Source: Phycisphaerae bacterium (GTDB lineage Bacteria > Planctomycetota > Phycisphaerae > Tepidisphaerales > Tepidisphaeraceae). From it: a stretch of DNA of 19,408 nucleotides. Under the pieces are notes generated by a model. That model had not been told where the DNA came from and ran no database searches. It saw nothing but the letters and a program-made list of their open reading frames with translations. Positions 17,473 through 19,408 of the stretch are shown here, piece by piece. Within the stretch, counting starts at the first letter, position 1. Each line of letters starts with the position of its first letter. The translations under genes and the position numbers were made by a program. The stretch lies in the NCBI GenBank assembly GCA_030448225.1, contig JAUJNJ010000069.1, forward strand, positions 1-19,408, given 5' to 3'.

Positions 17473-18745
17473 CCGCGGTCGGCGCGGACCAAGCGTAGGG
17501 CTTGTCGCCGGTGGCCGGGAAGGCGAGCTTGTCGAACTTCCGCTCGACGGTCGCGCCCTTGAACTGCACGTCGGCGAAGTCGAGCAGCGCCTGCCAGTCG
17601 GCGAGGTTCTGCTCGTGCTTGCCCTCGCGGAAGTAGATGCCGAGGCGGTCGCCGGCGCCGAGGAAGTCGTAGACCTCCTTCGCGGCCAGGTGGCTCTGCT
17701 GCGTGCCGGGCGGGTTCGCCCAGATGTCGCCGAGCGCCTCGGTCGTCAGCAGCGCGCGGGGCGCGATCACCGCCTTCACGCTGTGCTGGTCGAACGGCAG
17801 GCGGTCGATCTTGCCGACGAACCGCCCGAAGTCGGGGTGGAACCAGTAGCGGAAGTTCTTCAGGATCGCGGCGATGTCCTCGCTCTTCTCGCCCTGAATG
17901 CGGTAGCACCCCGCCCCGCCGCAGCCGGAGTTGTTCGGGTTGGTGATGGCGATGCGCTCGTCGGTGGCGCCGGCGAGGATGGCCGTCTTGCCGCCGCGCG
18001 AGTGGCCGGTGACGGCGATCTGCTTGGGGTTCACGTCGTCGCGCGTGACGAGGTAGTCGATCACCCGGTGGTAGCCCCACGCCCAGGCGGCCAGCGCGCC
18101 GAAGTCGCCGTCGGGGTGCACGTCGTACAGGCCGCCGCGCACGTCCTTCTTGTCCGGCACGATCTCGGTTCGGTCGAACTGAGCGAGCAGGTACCCGCGC
18201 CGCGCCACCTCGGCGGCGATGGCCGGCTTCACGTCGCCCCACCCGAGGTCGCCGCGGACGATCGTCGGGAACGGGCCCTCGCCCGGCGGGATCGTCAGCA
18301 CGAGGTGCGTCGAGACGCTCTTGCCCGCCGGCCCGATCGTGAGCTCGTACTTCTTCACCGTCGTCCCCTCCGGCAGCGGCGCCGCGGCGGGCGGCGGGGG
18401 CGCGTTTTTCGCGTCGCGGTTCGAGCCGGTCCGCTTCGGCGGCTCGTACGCCGGCGCTTCCGTCGCGACGACGTTCGCCGCCGGCGGGAGGTGGCCGTAC
18501 TCGTAGCGCTGGATGAGTTCGAGCAGTTCCGCCCGCCGCCGCGCCCAGTCGTCCGGCGACGCCACGCGCGACCCGTCGGCGAAGAGGAACGGGTCCGGGA
18601 GTTCCTTGATCGACGGCAGCGAGTCGACCGTGGAGGTTTCGGCCGGTTCGGCGCCGGCCGCCTTGTCAGCCCCGCGCGCGACGGACATCGCGCACGCCCC
18701 GATCACGCTGACGAACGTCACCGCCCAGATAGATGTGGTTGGCAT
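17462..18745 (-). CDS. Secreted CE15-like (glucuronoyl esterase-type) alpha/beta hydrolase
   Basis: 427 residues from ATG 18745. The N-terminus SIWAVTFVSVIGACAMSVARG is a signal peptide, so the enzyme acts outside the cytoplasm, probably on plant or algal polysaccharide esters. The hydrolase core has the nucleophile elbow VTGHSRGGK (Ser249), then ERIAITNPNNSGCGGAGCYR, FDQHSVKAVIAPRALL and GKHEQN (His377), all matching the bacterial CE15 layout. The acid Glu that follows Ser by 23 residues in fungal CE15 is Asn272 here. Glu336 or Asp340 in TTEALGDIWANP may supply the acid, as proposed for non-canonical CE15 members. A Pro/Ala-rich stretch (114-123) is probably a linker or loop. The frame is open to 18865, but that extension runs through repeat DNA, so I chose the signal-peptide Met. 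No ribosome binding site is seen. Confidence 0.88.
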   Translation of the reverse strand: MPTTSIWAVTFVSVIGACAMSVARGADKAAGAEPAETSTVDSLPSIKELPDPFLFADGSRVASPDDWARRRAELLELIQRYEYGHLPPAANVVATEAPAYEPPKRTGSNRDAKNAPPPPAAAPLPEGTTVKKYELTIGPAGKSVSTHLVLTIPPGEGPFPTIVRGDLGWGDVKPAIAAEVARRGYLLAQFDRTEIVPDKKDVRGGLYDVHPDGDFGALAAWAWGYHRVIDYLVTRDDVNPKQIAVTGHSRGGKTAILAGATDERIAITNPNNSGCGGAGCYRIQGEKSEDIAAILKNFRYWFHPDFGRFVGKIDRLPFDQHSVKAVIAPRALLTTEALGDIWANPPGTQQSHLAAKEVYDFLGAGDRLGIYFREGKHEQNLADWQALLDFADVQFKGATVERKFDKLAFPATGDKPYAWSAPTAAAR

Positions 18746-18796
18746 GGGCGTAAGCGTAACGCGCACGCCGTTGAAGGGAAGCGGAAAGGAGTTGAA

Positions 18797-18821
18797 CCGC
18801 GGAGACGCGGAGAGCGCGGAG
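18797..18821 (+). repeat. 'CCGCGGAGACGCGGAG' dispersed repeat, copy 2
   Basis: It contains the exact 16-mer found on the minus strand at 6836-6851, extended by AGCGCGGAG. It lies directly beside repeat A copy 2, just upstream of the esterase. Confidence 0.5.
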
Positions 18822-18836
18822 AAGGAGAAGAGAATC

Positions 18837-18954
18837 GTTAGCCACCGATGGGCACCGATGAACACCGATCAACAGAATGACAAGATCGGGAGCGACGGTG
18901 CGGCGCCGATCCGAGTTCTATCGGTGTTCATCGGTGCCCCATCGGTGGCTCAAC
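18837..18954. repeat. Dispersed inverted repeat A, copy 2
   Basis: The left arm (18837-18869) begins GTTAGCCACCGATGGGCACC and the right arm (18920-18954) is its near-complement, ending ATCGGTGGCTCAAC. It matches the copy at 1655-1765 in both arms and partly in the core (GATCGGGAGCG here against CGATCCCGATCC, inverted). It begins 7 bases past the stop of the DUF2959-like gene. Confidence 0.82.
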
Positions 18955-18961
18955 GGGTGGC

Positions 18962-19408
18962 TCAGCTCTGCTGCTTGTTGATCTGGCTGATGAACTCGTT
19001 CGCCTCGTTGATCGACGTCTCCATGTCGCGGATGAGCGTCGCGACGTCGGACTCGATCTCGGCCGACGTGTCCTGGAGCGAGGCGATGGCCGAGGCGTTG
19101 AGGTTGTGCTTCAGGTACAGCACCTGGTCCTTGAACGCCGCGAGCACCGGGTCCATCTTCGACGACGCCTGCTTCATGACGCCGACGAGCTCGCGGTAGC
19201 GGTCGCGCGTCTCGTCGAGGCGCTGCTCGCTGGCGGCGCGGAGCTTCTCGTTGCTGTACTGCTTGTTCTCCTCGCCCCACTCCTTGAACATGTCGCCCGC
19301 GACCTGCTCGACCGACTTGATCCGCCCGCGCACGTCGTTGGCGCGGGCCTCGGAGCGCTGGTACTCGGCGTTGAGTTTCTTGTACTTCGCCTCGAGGTCG
19401 CCGCCCTT
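18962..19408 (-). CDS. DUF2959-like coiled-coil protein (5' end outside the window)
   Basis: 148 residues of the C-terminal part are visible, and the frame is open to the window edge, so the start is missing. The sequence is almost wholly helical and charged: EAKYKKLNAEYQRSEARAND, MFKEWGEENKQYSN, RYRELVGVMKQASSKMDPVLAAF, then the most conserved segment DQVLYLKHNLNASAIASLQ, and the end TLIRDMETSINEANEFISQI. This matches the DUF2959 family, often lipoproteins or exported coiled-coil proteins of unknown function. Whether this one has a signal peptide cannot be told. A long hairpin repeat starts 7 bases past the stop. Confidence 0.82.
   Translation of the reverse strand, partial: KGGDLEAKYKKLNAEYQRSEARANDVRGRIKSVEQVAGDMFKEWGEENKQYSNEKLRAASEQRLDETRDRYRELVGVMKQASSKMDPVLAAFKDQVLYLKHNLNASAIASLQDTSAEIESDVATLIRDMETSINEANEFISQINKQQS

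Noticed and set aside
18746..18865. Forty-residue N-terminal extension of the esterase
   Set aside because: It is encoded by dispersed repeats A and CCGCGGAGACGCGGAG. The internal Met at 18745 begins a proper signal peptide.

Overview
The window is GC-rich chromosomal DNA, most likely from a planctomycete, perhaps a Phycisphaerae-like lineage. That inference rests on four things: two membrane proteins ending in the zinc ribbon CxxCGYDLRAxPxRCPECG, a secreted propeller starting WPQFRGPGGQG, a secreted CE15-type esterase, and many short hairpin-forming intergenic repeats built from 'CACCGATGAACACCGAT'-like words. No rRNA, tRNA, transposase, phage gene or CRISPR array was seen.

Left third (1-6.7 kb, minus strand, intact genes). 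In transcription order: a periplasmic membrane fusion protein, an 1180-residue RND permease and a FabF-type ketoacyl synthase. The first two form an efflux pair with no outer-membrane partner in view. A good promoter (TTGACG-N17-TAGCAT) sits so close to the fusion protein's GTG start that its mRNA may be leaderless. A 43-nt-arm inverted repeat lies between pump genes, and a different dispersed hairpin follows the permease.

Middle (7.0-13.5 kb). Every sizeable gene here is recognisable only by joining several reading frames: a ComB-like 2-phosphosulfolactate phosphatase, a small zinc-ribbon protein, an NtrC-type sigma-54 response regulator, a divergently transcribed membrane histidine kinase, and a short-chain dehydrogenase. 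Conserved motifs continue across most frame breaks, so a poor consensus sequence is as likely as gene decay. The kinase and regulator form a divergent two-component pair. Joining frames in the kinase's sensor region gives CAACH, a possible c-type haem site. A tiny lysine-rich protein lies between the kinase and the dehydrogenase on the opposite strand.

Right third (13.9-19.4 kb, mostly intact). It holds a small membrane protein with a DEASMESFPASDPPA tail, a zinc-ribbon membrane protein, a secreted PQQ-like beta-propeller, a paralogue of the zinc-ribbon protein, a secreted CE15-like esterase, and a DUF2959-like coiled-coil protein cut by the window edge. Inverted or tandem repeats sit just 3' of many genes and may serve as terminators or mRNA 3' ends. 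No single new system is evident. The best leads are the possible haem-sensing two-component pair, the 3'-end hairpins, the leaderless promoter arrangement and the cluster of broken frames.
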